The notes below the pieces were generated by a model, which did not search any database, was not told where the DNA came from, and was given only the letters and a program-made list of their open reading frames with translations. Position numbers and translations under genes: made by a program. This document shows positions 10,180 to 19,748 of a DNA stretch of 64,000 bases, in pieces; position 1 is the first letter of the stretch, and every line of letters begins with the position of its first letter. The stretch covers positions 6,863,501 to 6,927,500 of the forward strand of contig JAPFFF010000004.1 in NCBI GenBank assembly GCA_039105265.1, in the 5' to 3' direction. The DNA is from Tritrichomonas musculus (lineage: Eukaryota; Parabasalia; Tritrichomonadida; Tritrichomonadidae).

Positions 10180-10224
10180 GCCAAATACCCTCTGAAAACC
10201 TATCGTAAGTACACACTCTCTACT
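10180..10224 (+). repeat. Internal direct repeat of the terminal repeat, copy 2
   Basis: Second copy of the 9720-9765 motif, with a few differences (CTCTGAAAACCTATCGTAAG core). The mirrored pair lies in the right terminal repeat. Confidence 0.8.
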
Positions 10225-10332
10225 TTCACTATTCCACCAATGTCATTTCCAAGGTATGGAGTAGTTTTTGAGCTTTCTAATGGTGTTTTTTGAATTCTAC
10301 ACCCGAAAAAATATCTATCAACTTTTTGTATT

Positions 10333-13300
10333 TCACAGTAATGAATGTATTTCATTCTTAGTGTTATCTTCAAGTAAGATACCATTTGATGTAAAGAATG
10401 AAGAATTAATCAATATGTAATTAACTGTTGCATTGATCATGAGATTGCTACTACTTAATGGAAATTCAATATTGTTTAACCAGATCTTAGTTGGTTCACA
10501 TTGATATTCAAACTTAGGTGAATTATTAACGTTGAATGATATATTGATTTTGATTTCGTTTACACTGGTAACATTATCTCTGGTTTCATTATAAGTCAAA
10601 TAGAGTGTTCCATCATATTCGTCAAGTTGTTTCTCGAATTGATAATGAATGGTATTACTATTCGTTACATTGAATGTATACTCGATTCGTGTTAATTTAT
10701 TCATTAACGCGTTTAACTTAGTTTTTAATGATTCATTCTCTTGCTGTAGATTTGATATCTGACTGTTCATTGTTACGATTTTAGTAACATTATCACCTAC
10801 TAACTTGGCTAGATCTTGATGAGATTTAATATAATTATTTAATTTTGTCTTCAGTTCATCATTTTCACTTTTCAATGCATAATTGGTCAAATCAACAGGT
10901 TCAGGAATCTCACTTTTCAATGCTATTTTATCTTGCTTCAATATTTTTTCCGCTAATATTAATTTGGTATCAAAATAGTCTGCCCCGTTATCGATATAAA
11001 AGCACAGACCATTACTATCACTTTTATAATAAGTTAAGTAATAAGTTGTTCCATCAATTTCAAAATCTATATTAACATCTCCATCTTCAGTGATAACACC
11101 ATTATAATCAAACAAATAATCAAACTCTTTTACAAAGCCATCGTTATTTGAAATTGTTCCAACAAGACGAGTTCCACTATTCAATTTTATTTTGACTTCC
11201 CACGTTCCTGAACTATCTTGTACATTTTCAAAAGGCACTTCAATAGATTCTTTGTATATCAAATCATTTTTGCTTCGATATTTATTATCCGCTTCCTCTT
11301 TTGTATACAGGTTATCCATATTAACCATATTATTTTTTAATTCATCTAATGCTTCATTTACTTCATCAACAGTTGGGAATTCATTTAATGTAGTAGCTAG
11401 AGCTGTATCATTCTTTTCTATCTGCTCATGTAATGTATCTATCTTCTTATGTAAAGCATCTATATCACAAGTATAGGCTAAATCATTTGTAGTAAATTCC
11501 ATTCTTCTTTTTGCTGTATTTTCTTTTATCTGTATTCCACCAACCCTATGTTTATTTGGGTTTGATATAACAAATGTTTTGTCATTCATAGTGCAGCTAG
11601 GAAAATCAGTTGTTCCTTGGTAATTAATTGTTCCACCAGTAATATTAATAGTAACTATATTCTCTTCATAATCAACATCATTGTATTCACTAACTTTTTG
11701 CACCAAAAATCGTGCTTTGATTGTTCCATCTGTGATAACATCTTCTGCTTCCAAATGGACCTCTCCATTAACAAATTTACCAACAACATCTATTATGTCA
11801 TCTCTAACCAAATCTGTCTTTTGAACTACTTCATCCAATGTAGGGTAATAACCAAACTCCGCCTCTAGCTCATTAACCTTCTCGGCGAGTAATTTAAATG
11901 CAGGCTTGAGGGATTCCCTGAACATATTGCTAATATCCATGGCACCACTTAATGTTAAGGTTCCTGTATCTGGGTTATCATTCTCATCTGTATAAGGTAA
12001 TTCATCTAGTTGTTTATATTCTTCCTCACACCAGGTTATTATTGGAGTAATGTCTTTTGTGATAGACCTAGCGACGGTCCCAGACATGAAATTAATAGCA
12101 TTTCTAACTATATCGCTCAATCCTTTTGTTGATTTACGTGAGAACAATCTTTTAAGGAATCCTCCCCCATTCCCAGTTGCAAAACTAATACCTTCTGGAG
12201 CTAATTGCATACCTATAGAACCTATTGAACCGACTGTACCTGCGACACCAAATGCTAAAGCAGTCCATGAGACTATACGTAAATTATCAACATCTTCTTC
12301 TAGATGCTGAGTTACTGTTTCTGTTCTCGATACTCTTCCTTTTAGGCTTTCTATTGTTGTGTTCATTTCTTGGACATCATAGCTAATCACATCTACATTG
12401 TTAGTTACCATATTTAAATCACTTCTCATGGTTGTAATATTATCAGCAGTAATGATTTTAGAACTAGTAATATTGTAATCTGTATACAAGGTAGTTGCTG
12501 CATTAGGATTGGGATACACTTCATAAAATTGTTGTCTAATAATATATTCGAAGGGGTTAGTAGTAGGGTCCCAATTAACTTCATCTATCGGGTCAACATA
12601 TTCATCAAACAAATAGATTTTAATATTTCGTGAGTCATTAGGGGTTGATGAAACATAACAATATTCTACCTGTTCACATGAATCTAATAGGCCATGAATA
12701 AAATACCATTTCTTATCACTCTTGGGGTCAAATATTTTTCCTGTTGGTCTCATAGAAAATCTGTTTGCCTTTATTTCTCCATCTAAAGTTATATCAAGAT
12801 AGAATTCTTCTACAAGATTAATATCTAAATCACTTCCTGTACCATTTGTCTTATAGCATCTTATGGCTTCAATATCATATCCATAAATATTTATTCCCCC
12901 ATTACTGGTTTGATAGCCTAATCCATATTTGGAAAAGTCTTCTATCTCACCCGTCTTTAGTTTTAGTTTGTTCTCTACTTTACACTTTCCACCATGTATC
13001 ATATAATGTAAGAGGTTATCTATAGAATAGTCATCTGGTTTTTTAATTAACATAATATTTCTTTCACTTCTCTTGATTCTAATATATGTTCCATCTTCTC
13101 CATATTCATTCTCCTTATTCAAAGCATTTTTCATTTTTCCATTAATGTTTCCTTGAATATTATCTCCTACCCATTTTGTTCCATTCCATGTTAAGAACCA
13201 TTTATTACCAAAACAGTATTCATTAAATTTAAACTCCAAGCCTGTAGGTATATTATAATTATCATCTATGTTCCATTGTAGTAGCCAATACTTTTTATCA

Positions 13301-13959
13301 TCCATTTGGACTTCGCTAGTTAGAGTTGGTTTGTAAAGATACAATACATCACTCTTATGTAGTTTCAATGCATTATCAGCTTTGATGATGGAACACTTGA
13401 CTGTCTTCAGTGTTTGCAGTGAATCAGTTATGTACTCATTCATGATACTCAGCTCACCATTCATCCATAGAGTATATGGATTAAAATCAAGACCACTATC
13501 AAAGGCTATATTGATGTATCCCATATTTGTGCTATTATTTATAGAACATCCATTTGCACTCTTTGTTATCATAGGAGAGTATACTTGTCCATCTTTGGCA
13601 TAAATAAAGAATTCCTTAACTAAATTTCCATTCGTGTCATATATGATATTCTTTCTCAAAACCACTTTAAAGATATTGGTTTGTGGAGTTATTTCCTTCA
13701 CTTTATTCATGAAATCCTCTGGTATGTTAACAAACTTTAGGATATGGTATTGTGTAGATGACTCGTATTGTATATTATTATTTTTGATATTAAATTCTGG
13801 TATACCCTCTACTTCATTAAATAAATGCCCTGTCTGTACATATCCATCCAAATCACTCAGCGTTAATAATTCACTTGCTTTCCTAGTAGCATCTCCAACT
13901 TTAAATTGTATATCACCAATGAATCTTGTTGTAGTATCTTTCACTTGCTCTGAAGTCAT
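10333..13959 (-). CDS. Polinton giant protein A (1,208 aa), unknown, fibre-like architecture
   Basis: Not recognised. About the first 60-530 residues are strand-rich and clearly paralogous to residues about 760-1230 of the neighbouring 1,544-residue protein. The shared block ends in NPFEYIIRQQFYEVYPNP, then DYNITSSKIITADNITTMRS. After it come a heptad-like stretch, a glycine-rich hydrophobic segment (ALAFGVAGTVGSIGSIGMQL, about residue 575), more beta-rich repeats and a leucine/asparagine coiled coil near residue 1,060 before a last beta domain. The design (beta modules, coiled coil, C-terminal beta head) resembles viral fibres or spikes; this is inference. It is the last gene at the left end and starts 29 bp after the upstream gene's stop. 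Confidence 0.75.
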   Translation of the reverse strand: MTSEQVKDTTTRFIGDIQFKVGDATRKASELLTLSDLDGYVQTGHLFNEVEGIPEFNIKNNNIQYESSTQYHILKFVNIPEDFMNKVKEITPQTNIFKVVLRKNIIYDTNGNLVKEFFIYAKDGQVYSPMITKSANGCSINNSTNMGYINIAFDSGLDFNPYTLWMNGELSIMNEYITDSLQTLKTVKCSIIKADNALKLHKSDVLYLYKPTLTSEVQMDDKKYWLLQWNIDDNYNIPTGLEFKFNEYCFGNKWFLTWNGTKWVGDNIQGNINGKMKNALNKENEYGEDGTYIRIKRSERNIMLIKKPDDYSIDNLLHYMIHGGKCKVENKLKLKTGEIEDFSKYGLGYQTSNGGINIYGYDIEAIRCYKTNGTGSDLDINLVEEFYLDITLDGEIKANRFSMRPTGKIFDPKSDKKWYFIHGLLDSCEQVEYCYVSSTPNDSRNIKIYLFDEYVDPIDEVNWDPTTNPFEYIIRQQFYEVYPNPNAATTLYTDYNITSSKIITADNITTMRSDLNMVTNNVDVISYDVQEMNTTIESLKGRVSRTETVTQHLEEDVDNLRIVSWTALAFGVAGTVGSIGSIGMQLAPEGISFATGNGGGFLKRLFSRKSTKGLSDIVRNAINFMSGTVARSITKDITPIITWCEEEYKQLDELPYTDENDNPDTGTLTLSGAMDISNMFRESLKPAFKLLAEKVNELEAEFGYYPTLDEVVQKTDLVRDDIIDVVGKFVNGEVHLEAEDVITDGTIKARFLVQKVSEYNDVDYEENIVTINITGGTINYQGTTDFPSCTMNDKTFVISNPNKHRVGGIQIKENTAKRRMEFTTNDLAYTCDIDALHKKIDTLHEQIEKNDTALATTLNEFPTVDEVNEALDELKNNMVNMDNLYTKEEADNKYRSKNDLIYKESIEVPFENVQDSSGTWEVKIKLNSGTRLVGTISNNDGFVKEFDYLFDYNGVITEDGDVNIDFEIDGTTYYLTYYKSDSNGLCFYIDNGADYFDTKLILAEKILKQDKIALKSEIPEPVDLTNYALKSENDELKTKLNNYIKSHQDLAKLVGDNVTKIVTMNSQISNLQQENESLKTKLNALMNKLTRIEYTFNVTNSNTIHYQFEKQLDEYDGTLYLTYNETRDNVTSVNEIKINISFNVNNSPKFEYQCEPTKIWLNNIEFPLSSSNLMINATVNYILINSSFFTSNGILLEDNTKNEIHSLL

Positions 13960-13988
13960 TTAAATCTCTAAAAAAATTATTCCCTAAT

Positions 13989-16900
13989 CTACTCTATATT
14001 TGCACACTTCTTTTCCAATGCAGCAATTCTATTTGCTAATGATTCAATTATGGCATCCTTCTGTTGTAGCATCTCATTCACTTCACTCTTCTTGTAATAT
14101 TCATCCATATTAACATTATTAAATGCTTCCATATTTTTTGCTAATATCATGATTGGAAATTTCATGGAATCTCTCATCCTATTACAAATATCAATTGTTG
14201 CAGATAAAGATAATACTGCCTTATCAGGATTAAACCAATTGTCTTTAAATTTTGTTGGGTCATCTAATCTTTTATAATCCTTTTCGCACCATTTAATTAA
14301 TGAACCTAATATTTGTTTATCTGTAACTTTAACTACTTGTTGAGCTGCTAATGTTTGAACATCAGGTGCATGAACAATTACTGAAACCCATGGTGGTAAT
14401 TCAGCTCCAGGGAATTCTCTATCTATTGTTTGTACTAATTCATTTAATTGATTAAATATTTGATCACACATTTCTTCATTTCCATCCCACATATCTAAGT
14501 CCATGACTAAATCTCTATACTGATTCCAATAACTATTTAATAAATCTGGTTCAGCACCAATACTACCAACAACTTGATTAATTTGTCCAGCGTCTACATT
14601 TTGAATATTTGAAGTATCAGCATCTGGGTAAGTGTTTTGTAATTGTTCATAAGATAAATTAGATACATCATTCCCGTTATAAATAGTATGGACACCGAAT
14701 TCAATTCCAACAGTAGATACAGCCAAACCAATTGCACCTAATACAGCCATTGGAGTAGAGAATGCAAGTTTTATAGCACCGGCAACTTGAATAGCATTTA
14801 CAGCTTGTTCTAAATATTGTGTTTTCATTATTTGTATAGCCATTTGTGTATTTAGTGTATTTACTTCCTTTCTTATTTTTGATACATCATAATTCATTAC
14901 ATCATAATTATTTGAAACAACATTTAAATCACTTCTCATTGTTGTAATGTTATCAGCTGTAATTATTTTTGAAGATGTGATGTTAAAATCAGTATATAAT
15001 GTTGAAGCTGCATCTGGCCTTGGCTTGATTTCATAAAATTGGTTTCTAATGATATATTGAAATGGATTTGTTTCAGGGTTCCAACTTATTTCTTCTATGG
15101 GGTCAACTAAATCTTTTCTTAAATATAATTCTATATCTCTTGATTTAATATTAGAGCCTTCCCATTTATAAGCAAGCTGTTCTATACAATCCACTACTGG
15201 CTTTAAGTCAATGTAGGCCCTATCATTTTTAGTCGTCCTTCTAACTCCAGTGCTTTCAAATGTGAATGTGTTTGATATACTTGAACCCCTCAATGTTATT
15301 GTTAATGCTATTTTTTTAAGATTTAAGTAATTAAATTTCCCGCTTGATAAATTACCAAATGTGAAATAAGTATTTAACATATCATATCCTTCACAACTTG
15401 CTCCATTTAACTTTTTGTCAAATAGCCATTCAACATCATATAAAGCGCCGTCATCAGATTCTTCTTTATGTGTATACCAAATTGTTGTATCAATAGTGCT
15501 ATTTTCAATTAAGCCATATAATAAACCATTACTACTTTCAGGGATTACAGAGTGATGTGTTTTTGTGTCTTTAATCAAAATAAAGCAACCAATAGCACCA
15601 TCAGAGTTTTGTTTTGAATTAACCTTTCGTAATTTAGATGATACCTTACCTCTAAGCAATCCTTGACAATTATTATCTGTCCATTCTGATCCATTCCATA
15701 TTAATGTCCACTCATTACCAAAACAGAATTCTTTGAAACCAAATTCTAAACCATTAGGGATAACATAATCAGTTGGTATTTTATAGATGATTTTGTAGAA
15801 TTCCTTTTCTACTTTATTTGTATCTGGTGCCTCTATTTCTAAGGTTTCTTCAGTAATAATATCAGGTAGATAAAGGTATAGGTTATCATTTTTGTGTAAT
15901 CTTAATGCATTCTCTGCTTCAATAATATCACATCTTATTGTTGGTTCAACAGCTACCAATGAATCTTGTGATAATAGATATTGGATACTTATTTCTCCTT
16001 TGTGATAGAGTTTATAAGGATTAACCGTTGATATCTTATCAAATGCAATATAAAAACTATTCTTCATTGGTGATTCATCATTTCCAATACTCATTACAGA
16101 ATAAAAATCTGTATCTACGTTTCTTGAAATTACAGGATTATATGGCTGCCCATCTTTTACATATATGAAGAACTCTTTCATTAAATTACCATCAACATCA
16201 TACAAGATATTTGTTCTCAATATTATTCTAAACATTTTTGTTGTATCAGTTATTCTTGTGATTGCACTCTTTAATTCATCAGGTATTTTAATTAGTAGGA
16301 CACTATAGTCTTTATCATTTAATATCATTGAATCCATAACTAAATCTTTGCTCTTAACATTATAAACAGGATATCCAGGTTCATGAGAGAAATCAGTAGT
16401 AACAATACCTCCACTTGGTACAGAATCACAAAGAATTTTACCATTGACTTCTAGATCTCCTTTAATAATATATTTACCAAGTACTGGTTTAGTTTCATCT
16501 AATGTTGGAATATCATCACAGATATCAACACCATAACATTCCAATACTTTTTCAAATGAAAGTGCATTATTGACAAAATCTGGTAAAGCAATTGATGTTC
16601 CAGTAGATTTATCGTTTGAAAACAGTGCTAATGGTGAAGCTGGATTATTTTCATTCTCTAGAATTGGCTTCCATATCCATTGTTTTCTTTCTTCATTCCA
16701 CTCTATTTTTCCAAAGAGATGTAATAATGAATTTCTTATTTCAACGATATCTATCATTTCACGGCTATGTATTGTACGCCATCCATCAACTCCATCAAAA
16801 TGTTGCGTCATTATCACCCATTCTTCATGTTCAACATCCCATATGAAATTGTCTGGTGGGTTTAAAATGGAATCTGTTCTCCAATTATCTAGAAAATCTT

Positions 16901-18623
16901 GACCATGTTCTTGCCATTGTGTATCCATGATATTCCATGCAAACAATGGACCAAAGGCTTCTTGATTATTTCTAATCCTATTTGGTATATAAATCGATTC
17001 ATTCTCTGTATAGTGATCATAATATGAATACCATTGCCACTCTTGATATCTGTCGCTCCATCGTAAATAACCATTTTCATCATTCTCATATATCTTCAGA
17101 AGATTATACGCAATGTATTCACTATCCATTTCATATCTCCATGTTGGTGAAATATTATCATGAACATTATCAATCATCACCCATTCTCCATGCACTAAAT
17201 CCCAAATATAATTTATTGGAACACTAGCTTGTCTGTTTTCTCTCCATCCTTCAGGTCTATCAAACTCATCTATTATTTCTTCCCATTCTTTCCATAACAC
17301 ATTCCATACGTAATTATCATCATGATGTTTTCCACGGTCCGAACTTCTATCTTGTACATCAACTTTTTGTTTCTCTTTATCTTGTTCAAGGACCTGTTTT
17401 GCTATTTCTGGTATTGCATCTCGATATAAAATCGTTTGAGTAAATACATCTTGAGTAGACTCAACTGCTCTGTCTACGAAGAGACGATTTTGATTGTTTT
17501 GTAAATCTCGGATATGATTTTCTAAGTGATCTCTCATCTGTAGTATGCGATTTATATCTTCTCCTCCGCCACCTTGATTGCATTTACAGGATTTAATTTT
17601 GAGGACATAATCATGTAAATCATTATGAGCTTGCGTTAAATTGTTTAAGCTTGAGTACACATTATTTAAGTATTCTCCAAGTGTGATAGTTTCAGATGTA
17701 CCGTCATCTTCAACAATAGTTATTCGTAAACTATCAGCATCTTTTCTGGTTTTAATATAGTTGACTCCTTTCTTTATCATTACTTCAACCAAGTATTGTG
17801 CTAGGAAAGCACCCATAAATAGTTTAATATTTGCATAATTATCTTTTTGGTTTTGCATGTATATATCAATAAACTCACCAGGGCTGCTTACCTCCACTAA
17901 CTGGTCTGCTTTAACTTCAACATTACTATTTTTATATTTGTATCCTATTGTCTTGAGCGTATTGTCCTGAAGATTATAATGATATTGTTTTGTCCCATTT
18001 ATAAACTTTATCCAGTTTGTTTTGTTAAATGTATCATATAATAATCTTGTGGTATTTTGATTATTCTTTTCATTCTTAATGATATTCTTCAATATACTAG
18101 CTAGATTATGAAACGGAAGGTGTTGGAATTCATCTGTTGGAGTTTGAACATACTTTATAACATCACATTGCCCTTTATCTTCATCTAATACTACTTGCTC
18201 ATAACCATCTGCTGCACACATCAATTCATTATACATTTCATGAATGGCCTCACAAGTTTTTGATTCCCCTTCGATAATGTCATTAAATGTATTAACACAA
18301 AATTCTTCTTTGATCAGCTCTCTGTTGGATTCCTCTAATATACTTTTCTTCATTGGGGCTCGATATTCAAGTATTTGTGTAGATTTTTCAGTTATTGGAA
18401 TGTCACCGAATCCTTCAAGACTGCCTCCATTTTCTATGTAACCGTTAACTACTCGGGCGTCTACTTCACTCTTATTATACAGACAATTGAACTTTGGATA
18501 TACATTAGGTTTATCTTCTTGAATGATATTTATTTTTTCATCTTCTCCTACACCTATTTCGAAACCATTTGCTTTAAGTTTTGTTGCCACCTTGCTCTTT
18601 GCTGAATATAGTGTCAAAGACAT
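13989..18623 (-). CDS. Polinton giant protein B (1,544 aa), unknown, paralogue of protein A
   Basis: Not recognised. Residues about 1-430 are mixed helix and strand. About 430-680 holds tryptophan-rich repeats (YVWNVLWKEWEEI, YIWDLVHGEWVMI, FIWDVEHEEWVIM), each followed by a D-x-x-x-GWR-type turn. About 760-1300 is paralogous to protein A, including NPFQYIIRNQFYEI and FNITSSKIITADNITTMRS. It has a hydrophobic alanine/glycine segment (AIKLAFSTPMAVLGAIGLAV) in the same place as the one in protein A, then a helical C-terminus ending in a coiled coil. The start ATG is only 19 bp from the start of the divergent gene at 18643, so the two must share a promoter region. It is probably a virion surface or attachment protein (inference). 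Confidence 0.75.
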   Translation of the reverse strand: MSLTLYSAKSKVATKLKANGFEIGVGEDEKINIIQEDKPNVYPKFNCLYNKSEVDARVVNGYIENGGSLEGFGDIPITEKSTQILEYRAPMKKSILEESNRELIKEEFCVNTFNDIIEGESKTCEAIHEMYNELMCAADGYEQVVLDEDKGQCDVIKYVQTPTDEFQHLPFHNLASILKNIIKNEKNNQNTTRLLYDTFNKTNWIKFINGTKQYHYNLQDNTLKTIGYKYKNSNVEVKADQLVEVSSPGEFIDIYMQNQKDNYANIKLFMGAFLAQYLVEVMIKKGVNYIKTRKDADSLRITIVEDDGTSETITLGEYLNNVYSSLNNLTQAHNDLHDYVLKIKSCKCNQGGGGEDINRILQMRDHLENHIRDLQNNQNRLFVDRAVESTQDVFTQTILYRDAIPEIAKQVLEQDKEKQKVDVQDRSSDRGKHHDDNYVWNVLWKEWEEIIDEFDRPEGWRENRQASVPINYIWDLVHGEWVMIDNVHDNISPTWRYEMDSEYIAYNLLKIYENDENGYLRWSDRYQEWQWYSYYDHYTENESIYIPNRIRNNQEAFGPLFAWNIMDTQWQEHGQDFLDNWRTDSILNPPDNFIWDVEHEEWVIMTQHFDGVDGWRTIHSREMIDIVEIRNSLLHLFGKIEWNEERKQWIWKPILENENNPASPLALFSNDKSTGTSIALPDFVNNALSFEKVLECYGVDICDDIPTLDETKPVLGKYIIKGDLEVNGKILCDSVPSGGIVTTDFSHEPGYPVYNVKSKDLVMDSMILNDKDYSVLLIKIPDELKSAITRITDTTKMFRIILRTNILYDVDGNLMKEFFIYVKDGQPYNPVISRNVDTDFYSVMSIGNDESPMKNSFYIAFDKISTVNPYKLYHKGEISIQYLLSQDSLVAVEPTIRCDIIEAENALRLHKNDNLYLYLPDIITEETLEIEAPDTNKVEKEFYKIIYKIPTDYVIPNGLEFGFKEFCFGNEWTLIWNGSEWTDNNCQGLLRGKVSSKLRKVNSKQNSDGAIGCFILIKDTKTHHSVIPESSNGLLYGLIENSTIDTTIWYTHKEESDDGALYDVEWLFDKKLNGASCEGYDMLNTYFTFGNLSSGKFNYLNLKKIALTITLRGSSISNTFTFESTGVRRTTKNDRAYIDLKPVVDCIEQLAYKWEGSNIKSRDIELYLRKDLVDPIEEISWNPETNPFQYIIRNQFYEIKPRPDAASTLYTDFNITSSKIITADNITTMRSDLNVVSNNYDVMNYDVSKIRKEVNTLNTQMAIQIMKTQYLEQAVNAIQVAGAIKLAFSTPMAVLGAIGLAVSTVGIEFGVHTIYNGNDVSNLSYEQLQNTYPDADTSNIQNVDAGQINQVVGSIGAEPDLLNSYWNQYRDLVMDLDMWDGNEEMCDQIFNQLNELVQTIDREFPGAELPPWVSVIVHAPDVQTLAAQQVVKVTDKQILGSLIKWCEKDYKRLDDPTKFKDNWFNPDKAVLSLSATIDICNRMRDSMKFPIMILAKNMEAFNNVNMDEYYKKSEVNEMLQQKDAIIESLANRIAALEKKCANIE

Positions 18624-18642
18624 TTTTCTTTGAAAATAAATT

Positions 18643-19377
18643 ATGTTGTATTCGGTTCAGAGCCAACCAGGTAATTACAATACTGTAAGACTTAATATTG
18701 ATATACCATGGAAATGCCCATACGTGAAGTATTATGTTTCATCTATTAACACCAAGGCAAACATATTAATGACAACGGATGATGATTATTTAATATTTGA
18801 GTCATCACTCGGAGAAGTAAAAATAGAATTTGATGAAATGTATGCTTACTCCTTTAACTACTTAGTCAAATGCCTAAATGCAAATCAGACTGTAATCGAG
18901 TTCAAGAATATCAATAATAGAACCATTTCACTAAAACCAGTCCAAAATGTAACTTTCAAGGAAGGTAGTCATAGAGCGAAATTGATTACTGGTTTGTTCA
19001 ATACTAAACCAGGGCATATATTTCCAAATGGAGTTGAGTGCGAGGTACCTGATCTACCTATACTTGATTTTGCCAATAAGTTGTATTTAGTTTCATTGCA
19101 GGGGGTAGCAACTCATTCATCAATTGGAGACCAAGAATATACCCCAAGCATCCTTGCAAACATTGACACATTGATAATGGATCAAGAGGCAATGATAGTT
19201 AACTATGACATGACTAAGCCAATAAAAATAAAAGTTAATACGGATTCATTAAAATATTTGGAAATGAGATTAGTCGATTTCATGTTTCAACCAGTAATAT
19301 TAAAATCTCCTCTCTTCATTACCTTAAAAATAAAACCAAGCCAAGAGGCTGATATATATGACATCCTTACTAAATGA
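18643..19377 (+). CDS. Polinton 244-aa beta-rich protein, candidate minor virion protein
   Basis: Not firmly recognised. The protein is almost all predicted strand (NTVRLNIDIPWKCPYVKYYV, YLIFESSLGEVKIEF, IKIKVNTDSLKYLEMRLVDF, LFITLKIKP), fitting a single jelly-roll-like fold of penton size. It is one of two plus-strand genes in the element. It is divergent from giant protein B (19 bp gap) and overlaps the tail of the GIY-YIG gene by 8 bp. Confidence 0.6.
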   Translation: MLYSVQSQPGNYNTVRLNIDIPWKCPYVKYYVSSINTKANILMTTDDDYLIFESSLGEVKIEFDEMYAYSFNYLVKCLNANQTVIEFKNINNRTISLKPVQNVTFKEGSHRAKLITGLFNTKPGHIFPNGVECEVPDLPILDFANKLYLVSLQGVATHSSIGDQEYTPSILANIDTLIMDQEAMIVNYDMTKPIKIKVNTDSLKYLEMRLVDFMFQPVILKSPLFITLKIKPSQEADIYDILTK

Positions 19378-19693
19378 TAGCTCTGGGACAATGATATTGG
19401 ATATAAGTCCTAATAATATATATCATTTCATTCACATTCCCAACAAAGTACTCATTTCCTATAAATGCTGTTCCATCTCTTGTTGTTGCTCTCTTATAAT
19501 TTTCTTCAAATATTGTTATTAATTCTTTTTCCACTTTTACTGAATCACTTACTGCTTCAATTATATATACTTCGCTGTCTTTTGGATATTGTCCCATTCT
19601 TGTTGCAATCTTATTTGTTCTACCAATTTTGTATACAGGTTGATTAGAATAAGAAAATTCCCTTTCACGAATCAAATATATGTATTCTACCAT
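19370..19693 (-). CDS. GIY-YIG-type (T5orf172-like) nuclease, Polinton cargo
   Basis: 107 residues. The N-terminal YIYLIRE and, after a short insert, VYKIGRTNKIATRM match the GIY-YIG core of the T5orf172/MUG113 type (Y...Y, then KIGxT and R). A glutamate follows in KVEKELITIFE, and the ending FxVGNVNEMIY resembles the short KilA-N-linked versions in large DNA viruses. Members act as endonucleases; the target here is unknown. It lies 55 bp from the divergent polymerase gene. Confidence 0.7.
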   Translation of the reverse strand: MVEYIYLIREREFSYSNQPVYKIGRTNKIATRMGQYPKDSEVYIIEAVSDSVKVEKELITIFEENYKRATTRDGTAFIGNEYFVGNVNEMIYIIRTYIQYHCPRAII

Positions 19694-19748
19694 TTTAGGG
19701 TTAATAAATATTTAGCGTGATATTTTTTTATTTCTTATTTACACTTAA

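Larger units (their letters stand above)
9626..10309 (+). repeat. Polinton left terminal inverted repeat, 684 bp
   Basis: Inverted copy of 34577-35260, equal in length, with one mismatch noticed near 10223. The outermost 100 bp is locally GC-rich and contains short inverted phrases (GGCGGTG / CACCGCC). It encodes a small protein at 9854-10156. Confidence 0.95.
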
